A DNA stretch of 64,000 nucleotides from Allantophomopsis cytisporea (GCA_024752435.1 CP103035.1:62001-126000), one strand, 5' to 3'; shown: positions 35,669-48,871, counted from the first letter of the stretch. Translations and numbers: made by a program. Notes: generated by a model from the sequence alone, not told the origin.

Positions 35669-37040
35669 TTAACAATCCATCTCATTCAAGTGGAGCTTTT
35701 TATAACTAAGTCCTCCAAGAACTCTTATCAAGTACGGGTTTCCATTTGCCGCTACTAGTTCGGATATTTCGGCTGTGCCTACCATGATAGTAGGCGAATT
35801 CTTGAAAGTTGGATAAAGGGCTAATTTAGAGCCCCGAGTGGTTGATATTGGAGATAAAGGGAACTGATCTACTGGGAAGGCAGAAATTTGAAGTAGAGAG
35901 TCGCCTGAAGTACGTTTATGAAGTTCCGCGCTCAACTCTGGAAATTCTCTGCTGTATTGCCTTAAGAGTTGGTTCCATTCGTTGTATAGGCCTTCTCCCT
36001 GTTCCGGCACGAACTGGAAGAAATCCCGCACATACTGTGAGAAATGAAACTCACTCTCCGGATCAAGTCCGTACAGTGTTTTGAGCTTCCTAATCCCATC
36101 ATTGCCTAAGAGAGTTCCATGAGCCTTTCGATTACTTGCGACCTTTGTATCAATACCAATGACTGTTTTCATATTGACGAGTGTTGGTTTTCCTTTCACT
36201 TCTTTTGCGGCAACAAGAGCCTTGAGAATTCCAACGACATCAGAGGAGCCATTGTCAACGTCAAGGATGTGCCAGCCACTAGCACAGATTTGTGGTTGAT
36301 ATCTTCACTATTGGTCAAAGCTACTGGACCATCGCTTTGGATCTGGTTGCTGTCGTATATAACGGCAAGGTTATCCAACTTCCACTGATCTACAACAATA
36401 TTAGTACCATTTATACACAGGATTGAGTCTCTCACCAGCAAGACTACTCGCTTCTAGACCAACACCCTCTTGAAGGCAAGTAACTCCTAGCATGCACCAT
36501 GTGGTATTGTCCACAACAGGGAAGCTTTCTCTGTTGTAGATTGAGCCAAGGTGCTTTGCTGCCATAGCAAGTCCAACTGCATTTGAGATATCTTGACCAA
36601 TAGGACCACTAGAAGCGTCATTGCCTACGTTTTGAATCTCCGGATGTCCCGGACAAATAGTGTCGAGGCGGTTGGAATGGTAGCTTTTGAGTTGCTCCAA
36701 TGTCATATCCGGGTATCCAGAATAATGCATGAACACATACTACAAGAGACAATTGTGACCGTTAGAGAGGAAGAATCGATCTCTGTTGAACCATTGTGGG
36801 TTTCTGGGGTAATAACGCATCGAATAGCGTCAGAGACATATACCAATTGCTGCCATACCCATAGCGCCTCTGACGAAAGGTCAGCTATATTTGACTATAT
36901 TCCTCAGTTTTCCCTTACCCTGGGTGACCACCATCATACTGTTGGCCGAGGTCCGCTATCAGAGCTCTCGTGTCTTTCAAAACTGGGTCATGAATTGCAT
37001 CATCAATAGGGGCAATCGTATCCACTTCATCATCTGAAAT
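35669..37040 (-). pseudogene. Truncated transketolase / dihydroxyacetone-synthase-like pseudogene
   Basis: Read from about 37040 downwards, the pieces follow the N-terminal half of transketolase. They show the GGHPG start of the thiamine-diphosphate domain, GAMGMAAIG, NRDRFFLSNGH, LKSYHSNR, ICPGHPEI, a GPIGQDISNAVGLAMA block, LQEGVGLEA and a KPTLVNMKTVIGID block. A TGA stands where the family has Trp (about 36823) and a TAG where it has Gln (about 36743). A frameshift of one base is needed near 36285. The frame ends after IMVGTAE, about midway through a normal protein of about 700 residues, so the pyrimidine and C-terminal domains are gone. Introns at 36423-36458 and in the GGHPG region are plausible. 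It cannot make an active enzyme. Confidence 0.85.
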
Positions 37041-37049
37041 ACAGCAGAG

Positions 37050-38462
37050 ATTTCGGCTATGGGATCTTTGACTTCAACGTTTGAAGCGAGAAGGGTGGAT
37101 ATCACAGGTGCTTCCTTCGATCCGAGCACATACATTTGTTACTCTTGGACATCGACATCAAACGATAAAGTCATGAGGAAGAGTATGACGAGGAAGTCTG
37201 ATATGAGCGGGAATCTGAGAGATGCTTCAAGCACAACAAAAATGAAGTTCTCAATGATATGGGAATGCCAAACAGGCGGGAATACCACTAGATACAAAGT
37301 GGAGTTGCAAGGAGTATTATTCATAAACTCCGAGCTTGATTTCAATCTAATGCACCTCTTAGAGGTGTTGACTTGGAGTTTCGCATTTGGTGATAGAATA
37401 AAAAGCTCGTTGTACGCAATAGAGCGCATCATGAGTACGATCAGCTGAGTTTCAATATCCTTGAATGTAGGGATTTTGTATCATATATCCAGATCATAGT
37501 AATCATGATAAATGACAGTAATTTTGTCAAGACACGGTAATCAGGCATCATATTCTTCGGTCCTTCGAAGACACATCTATAAGCTTGTTTCGAACAGTCT
37601 GACCGGATATCGCACCATTTTGTGCTCAATTTCGACACTATCTGGGATTTGATGACTGTGAAAAGTTTCAAGAGACTAACACAGTACCTGAAAGTGGTAT
37701 AGAGGAAGCCTCACGACCGCATTATTAGTTTCAACTTACGAAGCGCGGCCCAGTATTCCTAACAATAGATAGAGAAAAAAACGATATACAGGTGTAAGAT
37801 GCTACTGCTTCTATCAACTCCGCGTTAGTCATACAGTATGAATTATTTCGAAGACGTTGCGAGGGACAGGCGCTGATGTGCCACGTGCATACAGGGAAGA
37901 ATTAGGATTTAAGCAGGAGCCACATCATAGTAGTGTTGTACGCATGTAGTGACTTCTATGTACCACGAATGGAAATCTCTGTGAACGATCTTAGTGGCAA
38001 ATCTAGAAGATATTGTTGTATCTTACGGCTCGGTGAAATACGTCTTCCCCGAAGTTGCCACAGCCGGCGGCCGACATGTCAAAATCAATTGAGGCTCAGT
38101 TTAACTATCTAACTAATATATTTACAATGCAACATCACATCACTTGATATGCGTTAGGGCGTAGCGTGCCTCGGTAAGACTTCGAGTTAATTTATAAATA
38201 GCGCATCGTCACTTTATCAATTCACCCTATCCCGGTAATGTAGACTTAGCTCCGGGGCCTATTTCCACAGCAGATTCCTTTTACAGCGCAGCCTAGATGC
38301 GGCGCCTGCAGCCACCATAGTTCTACAGTAAGCTCTCCCGTGATCTGACCAAGTGGAAAATGACTCCACCAAAATCGTGACTTGAATCATACTGCTCTTC
38401 TTTCTTGCTGTTCTTTTTGCTTTCCGTTTCTGCTGTGCTTCTAGTTCAAGTCTATTGCGTCC
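37050..38462. other. Gene-free stretch of 1.4 kb
   Basis: Overlapping open frames on both strands at 37059-37670 are not supported by a start, a family or linkable exons. They could be relics of a membrane protein, since the minus-strand reading is hydrophobic. The last 300 bases before 38463 are presumably the MFS promoter. Confidence 0.5.
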
Positions 38463-40501
38463 ATGGAGAAAATTCATCCAGCCTCTATCCCCAGCGAAAC
38501 GAGCCGTGGTGAGGTGCAGACTGAATACTTACCTCTAACATTTTCAACTGTACTTCCTGTCCCCGTTCCAGCGTCTTCGAACTATCCTGCTCCACCATCC
38601 GCACTAATCTCTCCGTTCGACTGGAGTACAAGCCGAAAAAGATTCACAACGATTTTATCTTGTTTAGTGACTGTCGTCTCAGGCTATGCATCCGGTTCAA
38701 ACAACGCGGCAGGTCCAGGAATGATGGCCGAATGGCACAAGACGAATACTGATTTACTTTTGGGGACAACGACTTATTGCATCGGGTTTGCTTTCACTCC
38801 CATGTTGCTTGCACCGCTTTCCGAAATCAAGGGAAGAAAGCCAGTCTTCACGTTCTCTGGCTTTTTGTTCACCAGTTTGTTTCCTGGCAAAGAACTAGCA
38901 TTGATAGGAGCTAACCCAATGACCTAGTTTCACAGCTCGGATGCGCCGTAACCACTTCGTATGCCGGTATGCTAGTTGCTCGGTTTTTTGCTGGAGTTGG
39001 TAGCTGTAGATATACCCCACTGCCATATGACATGAAGCAGATGGAATTGACGCACTTGCAGCAACATTCTCCGTAATGGTGGGCGGCATTGTTGCCGACA
39101 TCTATCGTGCTCAAGAGCGAAATACGGCAATGGCAATCTTCGCTGGTGCTGCATTTTTTGGAACGGGATTGGGTGTAAGTTCCGTCTCCAAAATTTCTAT
39201 GAGAAAGACTGACTCTGATATGCATGTCGTCTAGCCTCTGTTTTCGGGAGTCATGGCATATCATCTACACTGGCGATGGGTCTTTTATGTACAAGTAATT
39301 AGTTGCGGTAGCTTGGCAATAATCTCTTCTCTCCTTCTGCAAGAAACAAGAGAGAATGTCATTCTCAATCACAAAGCAAAAGCTCTCAATAAATGGTACG
39401 ATGAATGCGAGAAACTCGGTATGCTCGGCTTAGTCGGAGGATCGACTGAGGATTCGGAGAAGAATCCTCGTATAATCCGATGGAGAGTTGCGGACGATGA
39501 GGAAAGAGCATCTCTCCTGGATACACTGCGCATCTCCTTGACTCGCCCTTTCTGTAATACTCCTACCTCTTTGAATAATAGAATCTAACACCCTTCATAG
39601 ATTTGCTTGTCACAGAGCCAGTTGTTTTCTGGTTTTCATTATGGATAGCTTTTGCTTGGGGGGTTCTCTATCTATCATTTGCTAGTCTTCCGATAGTCTT
39701 CGACAGTGCTTATCACTTCAACAGTCAGCAGACAGGTGCTGTGTTTACATGTGAGTGTTACCTTGTCCTCGTATTCTAGAAGTAGCACTACAATCTCATC
39801 ATTAGAAACATCATATGCTAACAAATTGAGTAGCAATGGCACTTGGTGCTTTTCTAGGAGCAGCTATCAATATCTATCAAGAGATCCTACGTAATAAGTA
39901 CGGAAAACCGTTGCAAGCACCGGAAGGCCGTCTACATTTCACATGTGTCGAGTGTGCTCTATTTCCAATTGGTATATTTTGGTGGGCATGGTCTTGCAAC
40001 TCACATACCCACTGGATTGTCCCTTCGATGGGAGTATGTTGTGCGACAATTGGCATTTACACTATATTCCTTGCCGTCAACAATTACACTGCTGATACCT
40101 ATCACCGTTTGGCGAGCTCTGCCTTAGCAGCACAATCTTTGAGTAAAGACATTCCTTCGATGTTCCTAAGCATAAGCAATGCTAATCAATTATGCGTAGC
40201 TCGTAATATACTTGGTGGTGTATTTCCTCTGGCAGCGGACTCCATGTTCGCTAGTTTGACGAATTCCGGAGCGCTAAGCTTCTTGGGAGGAGTGGTATGT
40301 CAAATTATGCAATATTATATGAGTTTGCTAATCTTTCAAAAGGGATTACTCCTCACTGTTGTCCCATGGATTCTGTTAATTTACGGTCCTAGAATCCGCG
40401 CTCGGAGCAAGATAGCAAGTGTAAGTAATAATTTTCCATGCATGAGACTCTTATAGATGATACTAATTCACGCTAATCAGGAAATCATGTCTGGTTCATA
40501 G
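38463..40501 (+). CDS. MFS transporter (DHA1, multidrug/polyamine type)
   Basis: Twelve-helix H+ antiporter of 524 residues, assembled from nine exons. The introns are 38875-38927, 39006-39061, 39175-39234, 39554-39600, 39751-39833, 40143-40199, 40295-40342 and 40421-40480. All joins keep frame and rebuild conserved segments such as FTISQLGCAV, RPFYLLVTEP and SLTRNILGGVFPL. Motif A is seen as SEIKGRKPVF in loop 2-3. The cytosolic N terminus of about 60 residues is Pro/Ser-rich, and the large central loop contains KALNKWYDECEKLG and IRWRVADDEERASLL. The C terminus is short (KIASEIMSGS). Homologues export drugs or polyamines at the plasma membrane. The substrate is unknown. It looks intact despite many interrupted frames. 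Confidence 0.9.
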
Positions 40502-43500
40502 TACTGAAACATACTTCCTATCCAATAGGTTGTGTTAGAAGATTTCTAAAAATTTGGTTGCATTTTGTGAAAAAGCCCGTCAAGGTATATTTAGCGTAAG
40601 AAACTGGTGATGAGGGTCTTGTATGTTTGAATCCTTTATACGGTTATACTGGCCCAATTTTATATCCGTTCATCACAAATAGAATTTATCATCCAGGAAA
40701 TGTTTATTACGGCCCTTTACATTCTTTGGTGCATAAGTGATTGTTGCCTCACCTTTTCTTATTTTCTCCTGTCTGTGAGAATTTGAGACGCCTGGCTGCC
40801 CTTTCGCACGTTTGTACACGAACATTGGAATGTACAATAATTAAACTAGAAGTTACTTTTCAGCATTTCTTGAGATGAGTAATAGTGATGGCTCGTAAGT
40901 CTCTTATTAAATATGACAGATAGATAGGATATGCGGTTGTGTGAAAGGACTAGCATCGGTGCTTTTCAGGTTCATGGATTTAGTTTTTCTTTGATTACAC
41001 GGTAGTAGATGCAGGGTAGGTCCACCGTGTACAATAAATCAGAATTCACAAGATTACATTGTCATATAACAGCTGCATTTGTTTTTGGCAGAGACATCTT
41101 AGATACACACTCTTTTTAAGGCAAACGTCAGTAGTACTTCATAACATCCAAATATACCATGACACTTGATTTACTTAACAGTTACAAAACTTTCCGTTTA
41201 TTATCAGCTACCTCTGAAATAGCACATCAGGAGGCTGCAGGTGTTTTGGAAATTATAGAGCAGGATATTGCAACATAGTTGTTGAGAGTATGTGAAAGGT
41301 TTTGATTACTTGATACTTGGTACTGAGCAGATTATGTGACAAGTTGAATCATGAGCCTGTTAATAGCATTGTAAATAAATGATCTAGTTTCATTTCTGAA
41401 GCTGCCAAAGAGAGAGAACTAATACTAGGTACTACAGATGCAACAAGCAAGTTATTCAGCTGAAATGACTACGATTGAACTCTCCCATACTCACTTTCAC
41501 TTACATGTAAATGACCGTCAAAGTATCGCATGCTTTCAGCTTTATCATGTGACAAGTATACCCTTCACGCCGTTTATTATGTAGATCAGTATAAAATAAC
41601 AACGGAATCAAGTGCTCTCATCACTAGATGTCGTGAGGAATGTTCGCATGCGATCAAGTGTGACTTCAGTTACAGTTGAGGCTGGATCCCTTCTATAAGA
41701 TCACCTGTCACAACCATTACAATTTTGTATTGTACCGTAGAAATAGCTGGTTGTCTCATGACTTGAAAAAGAAATCCAAATCCTTCCATCAACAAAAACT
41801 TGTCGAAGAGCGCACAATTATAAAGCTAGCCGTACTTACCTAAGTTAACTTATAATAAAGCAGATGATAAATCGTCATAATAAAAAGTCTCAACAATATG
41901 AGATCTTATCACGCTCGAAGTAGAAGCTGCTATCTATTTAGATCTGATCAAGCAGATGCCAAATACTGCAGATTTAACTTCGGAGAAACAGAGCACATCA
42001 AGGCCTCCATGACGATGAAAAGGAAGGATCTCAATATCGTTGTTGTGTGGAGCTACAGAATCATACCATGTAATATACATAGCTAGGCAATATCTCTGGA
42101 TATCTAGGAATCATGATAACTCTTATTCTATAAGACAATAACGACGACCTCTCTGCCAGCACAAAGACCGTATCAATTATTAAATCTGGTAGTGAAGATA
42201 GAAAGCTTATGAGCCTCAAAGGCTTATTTGAAGGAGCAATTTGCAGTTCCGAAAAGGGTGTGCTGAAAGATGTATAAGGAGAGATCAGGGTCAAGAGAGA
42301 GGATAATGTAAGTAAATATCGTGAAGAAAGAGAGAGCCTATTATATGACGTAAGAAATGTTCACGTATCTTTGAGATAAGTCAGTTCAAGTCAATTACAT
42401 TCTGTTATTGATTGTTGATGTTGCGGAATGCCTTTCAAGCCCAACTCCTTAGAATTTTTTTCCAATTCCGTAATGATACCCTCTGCTCTTATTATATCAC
42501 AGGAGTACATCCGTCACGCTCACACGCATACTGGTCTTGGATCTATGAGATAGCGAAAGGTTTATGCTTGCGAAATGAAATTACGACAACTTGCCGCATA
42601 CTTATGGGCGTCTAGATCCCCAGCATCAGGCAAGCCTCAATGTATAACAACTGCGAATATTGTAGTCCATTTTTAATTCTATGTGGGAGAGATCTTGGAT
42701 ACCAGCAATCACTTCAACATTCATCTACAATGAGAGGTTCAAATCTTCCAACATGTGCTTGAAAGTAATAAAACAAGTCTGCAGCGGCAATGCTATCGAA
42801 TACCGTGCCATCAAAACAGTTTGCCTTGGTATTCAGATTCAGATACCTTGAACCCGAGAATAGAAGCCTATCATATCAATAATATCCTTGCACGTTCCTT
42901 TCTATTCCGCCATGAACAGATATAAAGACTATTTCATTAATCCGTTACACATCACTAATGCAAACAAGATGACCATACCAAATAAACTAGCCACCATTCT
43001 GGCAAGTCCGTAGGCCAAGGACCGGACATACAGTCCTCAAAACCAGCACCTTTCCCAATCAACAATCATGACATAAAGTTCATTCAGGTGGATCATCGAA
43101 CAACAACTCTAGTAGTCTCAACTCAAGGCTTATAACAAGGATGATAAACAGCATTCTAAAGAGTTGGAAGCAATCGAGCACATGGGAAGTAGCCAGTTGC
43201 AGAACATAGCGAATGAAACGACGAATCTTCCAAATGTCGGTTGCTGCAAAGTGAGAACGCTGCATCTCGAAGGCAGAGGTGAGATCTAAGTGTGGCTTAA
43301 GCCTGGTGGAGGGTATAATCGCTAAATCGAGAGTAATTTCAAGCCAGATTGCAAGAGTAAGGTCGACATCGACGTCAAGGAATACGTTGCGTAAAATGAT
43401 GATCTCATGATTAGATGGGACATATTTGGGGCGGACGTGTTGTCTTTTTCTAACTGGTTGCGAGTTGAATTGAAGTGGGTGAGGAATTTGACCATCAATC

Positions 43501-43726
43501 TTTATACACATATTTGGACTGCGACTCACTTCTTGCTTTATATGCTAGATGTAAAGGCAGCTCCCCGTTCCCATTCTGGTGGTAACTAGTAATAGCATAG
43601 AAAATCTTACCTTAAATTTGAAAAACACATCGATGATAAGAGAGGCGGTGTATTTTCCATAACCCTGCGACATCAAGCAGGTATTATTATATTCTCTGAA
43701 CTGGTAACTAATCTAAATAGCAAACA
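40502..43726. other. Gene-poor stretch of 3.2 kb
   Basis: The DNA is AT-rich, with only short, unsupported open frames apart from one possible small gene at 43080-43511. No transposon ends or tRNA genes were recognised. Confidence 0.5.
43080..43511 (-). CDS. Doubtful small hypothetical protein
   Basis: Open frame of 143 codons with an ATG at 43511. The C-terminal third is strongly hydrophobic (FRMLFIILVISLELRLLELL) and could be one membrane helix. No family is recognised and no introns are evident. It lies downstream of the PIG-S gene on the same strand and may be spurious. Confidence 0.25.
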   Translation of the reverse strand: MCIKIDGQIPHPLQFNSQPVRKRQHVRPKYVPSNHEIIILRNVFLDVDVDLTLAIWLEITLDLAIIPSTRLKPHLDLTSAFEMQRSHFAATDIWKIRRFIRYVLQLATSHVLDCFQLFRMLFIILVISLELRLLELLFDDPPE

Positions 43727-45382
43727 TCACGATTTGGCGGCCCTCCTCTTCCGCCATGCCTTTACTTCCTTAACAACGCCCATGATCAAGGGTACTCCAA
43801 CAGGTCCCAGTAGAGGCAGGTATACGGCCAATTTATGTTCATCGGGGAAATATACCTGTCCAACCATACTCTTTTCAAAGAAGCACTTCTCTGCCTCCTC
43901 CTCCGCAATCCATGCATTTTCCAATCCTTCTCTGCCACCCAACTCCGCACACGCCCTCTCCAAGTGAGTTATCGTCTTTTGGACGCCGTCAGCTACACTT
44001 CGAGGAATACTGATCGATGGGAGTGCAATGGTAAGGCGTGCGAGAGACCCCAATGTACTACTCGCTTTGAGAAGTAGAGAGGCGCTTCGTACTCTGATCA
44101 AAGTGTTGAGTCGCAATGGCAGAGATCCGCTCTCGGGTGCGCCCATGAGTGCAAGTAGTTGAGTCGAGAAGGTCAACATAGCGGGACGGAGATCCGATAC
44201 ATCTGGCTGGATGACAATCCCACCCCATTGGGGAATCAACCAGCTTCTTCCCCCGCCTTCAACTTGCATATCTCCAACATAGAGTACAAAGTTGATGGTT
44301 GGAGCACCTCCAATGCTTGGACTGAGTGGCCATTCGGCTGCATTGATGAAACCACTGAGATCTTCCTTTCTCAAAACATCCCCACTTACTCCTGCTGCGG
44401 CATAAAGTTGGACTTGTGTATCAATCGTAAAATTGCTGATAGCGGAGAAGCTATCAAGAAGTGGATACATGTATTCTTGCAAAGCGGCCTCGATATCCCA
44501 TGACGATGGACTTGCGGTTGGTGTGAACAAGGAGAAGGTCAAATGATATGTGCCAGAATATTTCATCGTTCGTGTCGTACGCTTTGCCAATGCATCTGCC
44601 ATATCGGGTGCCAATGCTTTTGGACTTCTTTCCGGAGGAGCTGAACTTGTAGAGAGCAGATATGCGATCATGGCTTGTTCTTCAGCGAATATCTCTCGCA
44701 ACTTGTTCGCAATAAAGGTTGCTAGCATGGGGTTCGAAGAGCTCGATGGAATCTGGTTAGGTGTGTACGACACATCGAGGACAGGTAGATACGGTTGTAA
44801 CGTCGCACTGGTTGATTGGCCAGGAATCAATCGAATCTTTAATGCAACCTCTTCATCTTCGTGTGTAGGTTGAATTTTGTCTTGGGCAGTAATCGAGGTA
44901 TTTGTCGGTTCAGAGAGCTGTAAACGCAAATGATGCCCTGAAAAGTCATTGAGATCATCGAGGGCATGTTGAGTTGTTCGAAGAAGATGCTGTGCTTCTT
45001 GGTCTTGCAATGAATCGGCTTCGATCGAGATTCGTAGAGGGAAGACTGGACGACATGCCTACGACTAATTTAGTATGGCCAGATATAAACAGTGAAATGA
45101 TCTTACTCGACCATCAGCCCAATCGTTCATTTGGCTCAGCGGAAGATGCGCCCGGTAGATGGAAGTAGTCCACCACCATACTGGAAGTCCTAGAAATAAT
45201 ACCACAGCCCAGAAGGAGAAGATGACAAAGTTGCGCATTCGAATACTCTCGGCCTTCTCAGGAGGTGGTTCTTTGCGTTTACCAACCTGATCGACAGCAT
45301 TGGAAGGAACAGCGTCATCAATGACCTTCACTCCATCTGGACTGGCCGCCAGAGCCGCTCGATATTCATCAGTCGTCGGCAT
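43727..45382 (-). CDS. GPI17: GPI transamidase component PIG-S (Gpi17)
   Basis: Subunit of the ER GPI transamidase, which attaches GPI anchors to secretory proteins. The protein has 535 residues, with one phase-0 intron at 45059-45106. The start is the ATG at 45382. Topology fits the family: a short cytosolic N terminus, a membrane span at about residues 51-71 (VIFSFWAVVLFLGLPVWWW), the conserved WWxxTSIYRA segment just after it, a large luminal domain with the WGGI and NFVLYV segments, and a C-terminal span (LAVYLPLLGPVGVPLIMGV) with a basic tail KAWRKRR. Length agrees with fungal PIG-S. It is a housekeeping gene and should be essential or nearly so. Confidence 0.93.
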
Positions 45383-46182
45383 CGTACTGATTCATGTCGA
45401 TGATAATGATCACTGAGAGATGACGGAGCTCGATTACCCGTACCTTGGTGGAGGATAATAGCCTCGCGAACGAGGCTACATCGCATACCATCACCAAAGA
45501 TTACCTGGTACCATACCTTGAAGCGCCAGCTTACCGCCTTATTCATTAGCAACTTTGAAAATAGTGTATGTTGTTGGAGTACTTGTACAATCATGCGCTC
45601 CCAAACATAACATCGACATGCTCATTCGAATTCATCCACATTATCGACCAGAACTCTAGAACCCCCATCCGAGTTTTATTCTCGAATACTCTTTTCTGTC
45701 CGCATTGGGAATCCTGATCATCTGCATTGTCGTGTCAGTAGTAGGATGGATCAGCTAATGGTACCTTATCGTGTCAACCAACGGTTCGAGGTGATCTACC
45801 TACATAAGTACCACAATCCTCGAGGTATTATTCCAAGTAGTTTCAGAGCTTCTGATCTATAATATCCAGATCATTAGCATTCACGGAATCAAATGTTTTC
45901 ATCAGCAGCGTTCCAGCCGTTTCGGCTTTGGTACTGATTTCGGCGGCTACATAAGAAGATCCATGCTCTTCAAGGGATGTAGTATGTAGTAGGTAGTATG
46001 TTAGTAGTATCCCACTTTCCGTGTTCACGCACAACCTGCATACTCTCATAGGTACGTAGTGCTCACAAGCATACACTTATACGCACACATTGACTGACAC
46101 GCACACGATATACTCTACTTACGCATATGCTTACATACTTACCTTACATATATATATATACATACATATATACATACATACA

Positions 46183-46213
<31 letters not shown>

Positions 46214-46879
46214 GTACATCCACCCATCCACCCATCCATCCATCCACACATATACTACATATATACCGTGTCACCTAACACTTTCGAACTTTATCTGCAC
46301 TTCGTCCTTCATCCTTCATTTCATATCCAAAATCCTCTCTGTATCAACTTGCCACGTCTTTTCCGCATGAACCTTTGTCCACAGCGCATTACATCCTATC
46401 AGCAAGCATTTCCTAATCGGGCATTTTGTCGCGAATATGTAGCCATACAACATGGCGCAGAATTCCCCCGCTCCATAGCGCCATACCCGTTGGGCGCGGA
46501 CATAGTTCTTCATAAGTACGCACATACTCATTGTGTTAGCACACTCACACTCGACTCTCCTCGCTCTGAGGCTGTCAATCTGCACCAACCAACAAATGAG
46601 CCGAGGTAGGTTGTCACCAAACAGGCATCTTGATGGGGTTGATCCGTAATTATTTGCCCGCTCTTTCAAAGAGGGCTCCACCTTTGTAAAGTTCCCTATT
46701 TCTCTTATGCGATTTCCTTATCTGTTCTTGTCGTTGTCGTCTTTGTCCTCACGCAATTTTCCAATTTTCAACTTTCAATTTTCATCTTCGTCTCTGCTCA
46801 AACTGTTTCGCGAATCCTCTTTCGGCCGGGGAAAACTCTATTATATATGATTTAATCTGGCAGGCATCCCTTGTCCATT
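45383..46879. other. Intergenic region with microsatellite and CT-rich promoter
   Basis: These 1.5 kb separate the divergent PIG-S and FAT1-like genes. The microsatellite at about 46148-46255 is inside. Long pyrimidine-rich runs at 46690-46800 and a TATATAT near 46841, about 40 bases upstream of the FAT1-like start, look like its promoter and leader. The other open frames here are low-complexity artefacts. Confidence 0.6.
46148..46255. repeat. Microsatellite: (TA)n, (CATA)n, (CATC)n
   Basis: Simple repeats of TA, CATA and then CATC/CACC units run together for about 110 bases. The six-frame translation gives only Tyr/Ile/Thr repeats, so no protein is inferred. Confidence 0.9.
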
Positions 46880-48871
46880 ATGCTTCCAGGTAACATCAAT
46901 TCAACGCCGGTATTTGGGTAACAAAGAGGCTGATTTTCGTAGTTGCTCTCCCACTTGCTGTTCCAGCAGCAGTTGCTGGACTGGCATATTTGAATGCTCG
47001 AACTTCTTTCAGCTATGACGCGCGCCTGGTATCTAGCTATATCAGAGCCACGGTCAAAACGTCACGAAGGGAGAAGGCCGATCGTCTCAACCCTTTCTAC
47101 AGTCTCGAGGAATATGCGCAAAACCCTAATACCGCCAACAACGTTCTACTAATATACAATAATCGACAATGGACTTACAAAGAAGCTTATGAGATCGTTC
47201 TCAAATATGGCACGTGGTTGAAGGACGTACAAGGGGTGAAATCCAAGGACGTGGTAGCCGTCGATCATATGAATTCGGAGAGGTTCATCTTCATCTGGCT
47301 AGGACTCTGGAGCATCGGTGCCAAACCGGCTTTCATCAACTACAACTTGACAAGTAAAGCATTGGCACACTGTATTCGTGTATCAACGGCTTCTGTGGTC
47401 CTTGTTGACCCTGAGATTGCTTCAAACGTATCACAAGATGTCTATGACGAATTCCCCAACAAGAACTTTGTCATCTTCTCTCCAGAAATCGAAGCCGACA
47501 TTGCGAGATTAGAGGGTGTGCGTCAGTCTGACTCTGCTCGCTCAGGAGAAATAGGCTCAGCCATGGGGGCTTTGATTTACACGAGTGGAACAACAGGACT
47601 TCCAAAGCCTGCAATTGTAAGCTGGAATAAGGCCGTCACGAGTGCTCACCATGTTCCGTACTGGTTGGGACTCAAACAGGGTGATGTCTTTTATACTGTA
47701 AGAAATCCTCAATTACATTCTCTCATCTAGGTGCTAAATTCTTCAGTGTATGCCTTTGTATCATTCATCAGCTGCGCTTTTAGGTTTCAACAGTGTGCTT
47801 ACCGGTGGACTTACTATATCCATTGGTCATAAGTTTTCCACGAAAACCTTCTGGAAAGATGTACGAGCATCCAACGCTACTGCAATACAGTATGTCGGTG
47901 AAACATGCAGATATCTCCTTGCCGCACCCCCGCAAACCGACCCATCGACAGGAGAGAATCTCGACAAGAAGCACAACGTGCGACTAGCATTCGGCAACGG
48001 TCTTCGACCAGACATCTGGGACAAGTTCAAGGAACGATTTGGTATCGACACCATTGCCGAATTTTATGCTGCAACTGAAGGCACTGCATCCTCGTGGAAT
48101 CTGTCCAACAACTCTTTCAGCAAAGGCGCAATTGGGCGAAATGGAAGTCTTGCGGGATTAGCGTTAAGCTCAATGTTGGCAATTGTCGAGCTTGACTGGG
48201 AAACTGAGGCTCCTTGGAGAGATCCTAAGACTGGCCTCTGCAAAAAGGTTGCACGGGGTGAGCCTGGGGAGCTGATGTTTAAACTTGACCCAAACAACAT
48301 CGGTGCGAAGTTTCAGGGGTATTTCAACAACAAGGGTGCTACTGAAGGTAAAGTCATGAGAGACGTTCTCAAGAAGGGGGACGCATACTTCAGAACTGGC
48401 GATGTAGTCAGTTGGGATTCCGAAGGACGCACTTACTTCAGTGACCGTATTGGTGATACTTTCAGATGGAAGAGTGAGAACGTCTCCACCAACGAGGTCT
48501 CGGAATCTCTCGGAAACCACCCTGCCGTTCACGAAGCCAACGTTTATGGTGTCGAGCTTCCGCATCACGACGGTCGTGCAGGATGTGTTGCCATTGTCCT
48601 CTCCGAAGCAGCCTCAGACAGTCTAATGGCATCATTGGCCGAGCACGCGAAGAAGGAGCTTCCTAAATTTGCTGTTCCTCTGTTCATCCGAATCGCCAAG
48701 GAGATGCAGACTACTGGCACCAACAAACAGCAAAAGCATGTTTTGAGACAACAGGGTGTTGATCCGAGCAAGACGGCAGGCGACGAGCTCTATTGGCTTA
48801 AGAATGGCACATATGTGAAGTTTGGAAAGCAGGAGTGGCAGGAGCTCAATGGCGGACGTGTGAAGTTGTAG
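46880..48871 (+). CDS. FAT1: FAT1-type very-long-chain acyl-CoA synthetase / fatty acid transporter
   Basis: AMP-forming acyl-CoA synthetase of the FATP/FAT1 family, 629 residues. It activates long and very long fatty acids and couples this to their uptake; it acts at the ER, lipid droplets, peroxisomes or plasma membrane. A 10-base first exon (46880-46889) joins across the intron 46890-46942 to give a hydrophobic N terminus (VALPLAVPAAVAGLAYL). The second intron is 47698-47746, both kept in frame. The ATP/AMP motif is YTSGTTGLPKPA. The C-terminal FATP signature region includes FRTGDVVSWD and DRIGDTFRWKSENVST. The end GRVKL could resemble a PTS1-like C terminus, but this is weak. Length is typical. 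Confidence 0.93.

Noticed and set aside
37059..37670. Overlapping open frames on both strands
   Set aside because: No ATG start on the plus frame, no family, no linkable exons. Possibly relics only.
45780..45800. GGTTCGAG as a tRNA T-loop
   Set aside because: No matching stems or anticodon arm around it; likewise for the GGTTCGAAT at about 6112.
46090..46609. 160-codon open frame rich in Tyr and Ile
   Set aside because: It is a translation of the TA/CATA microsatellite plus promoter DNA of the FAT1-like gene.
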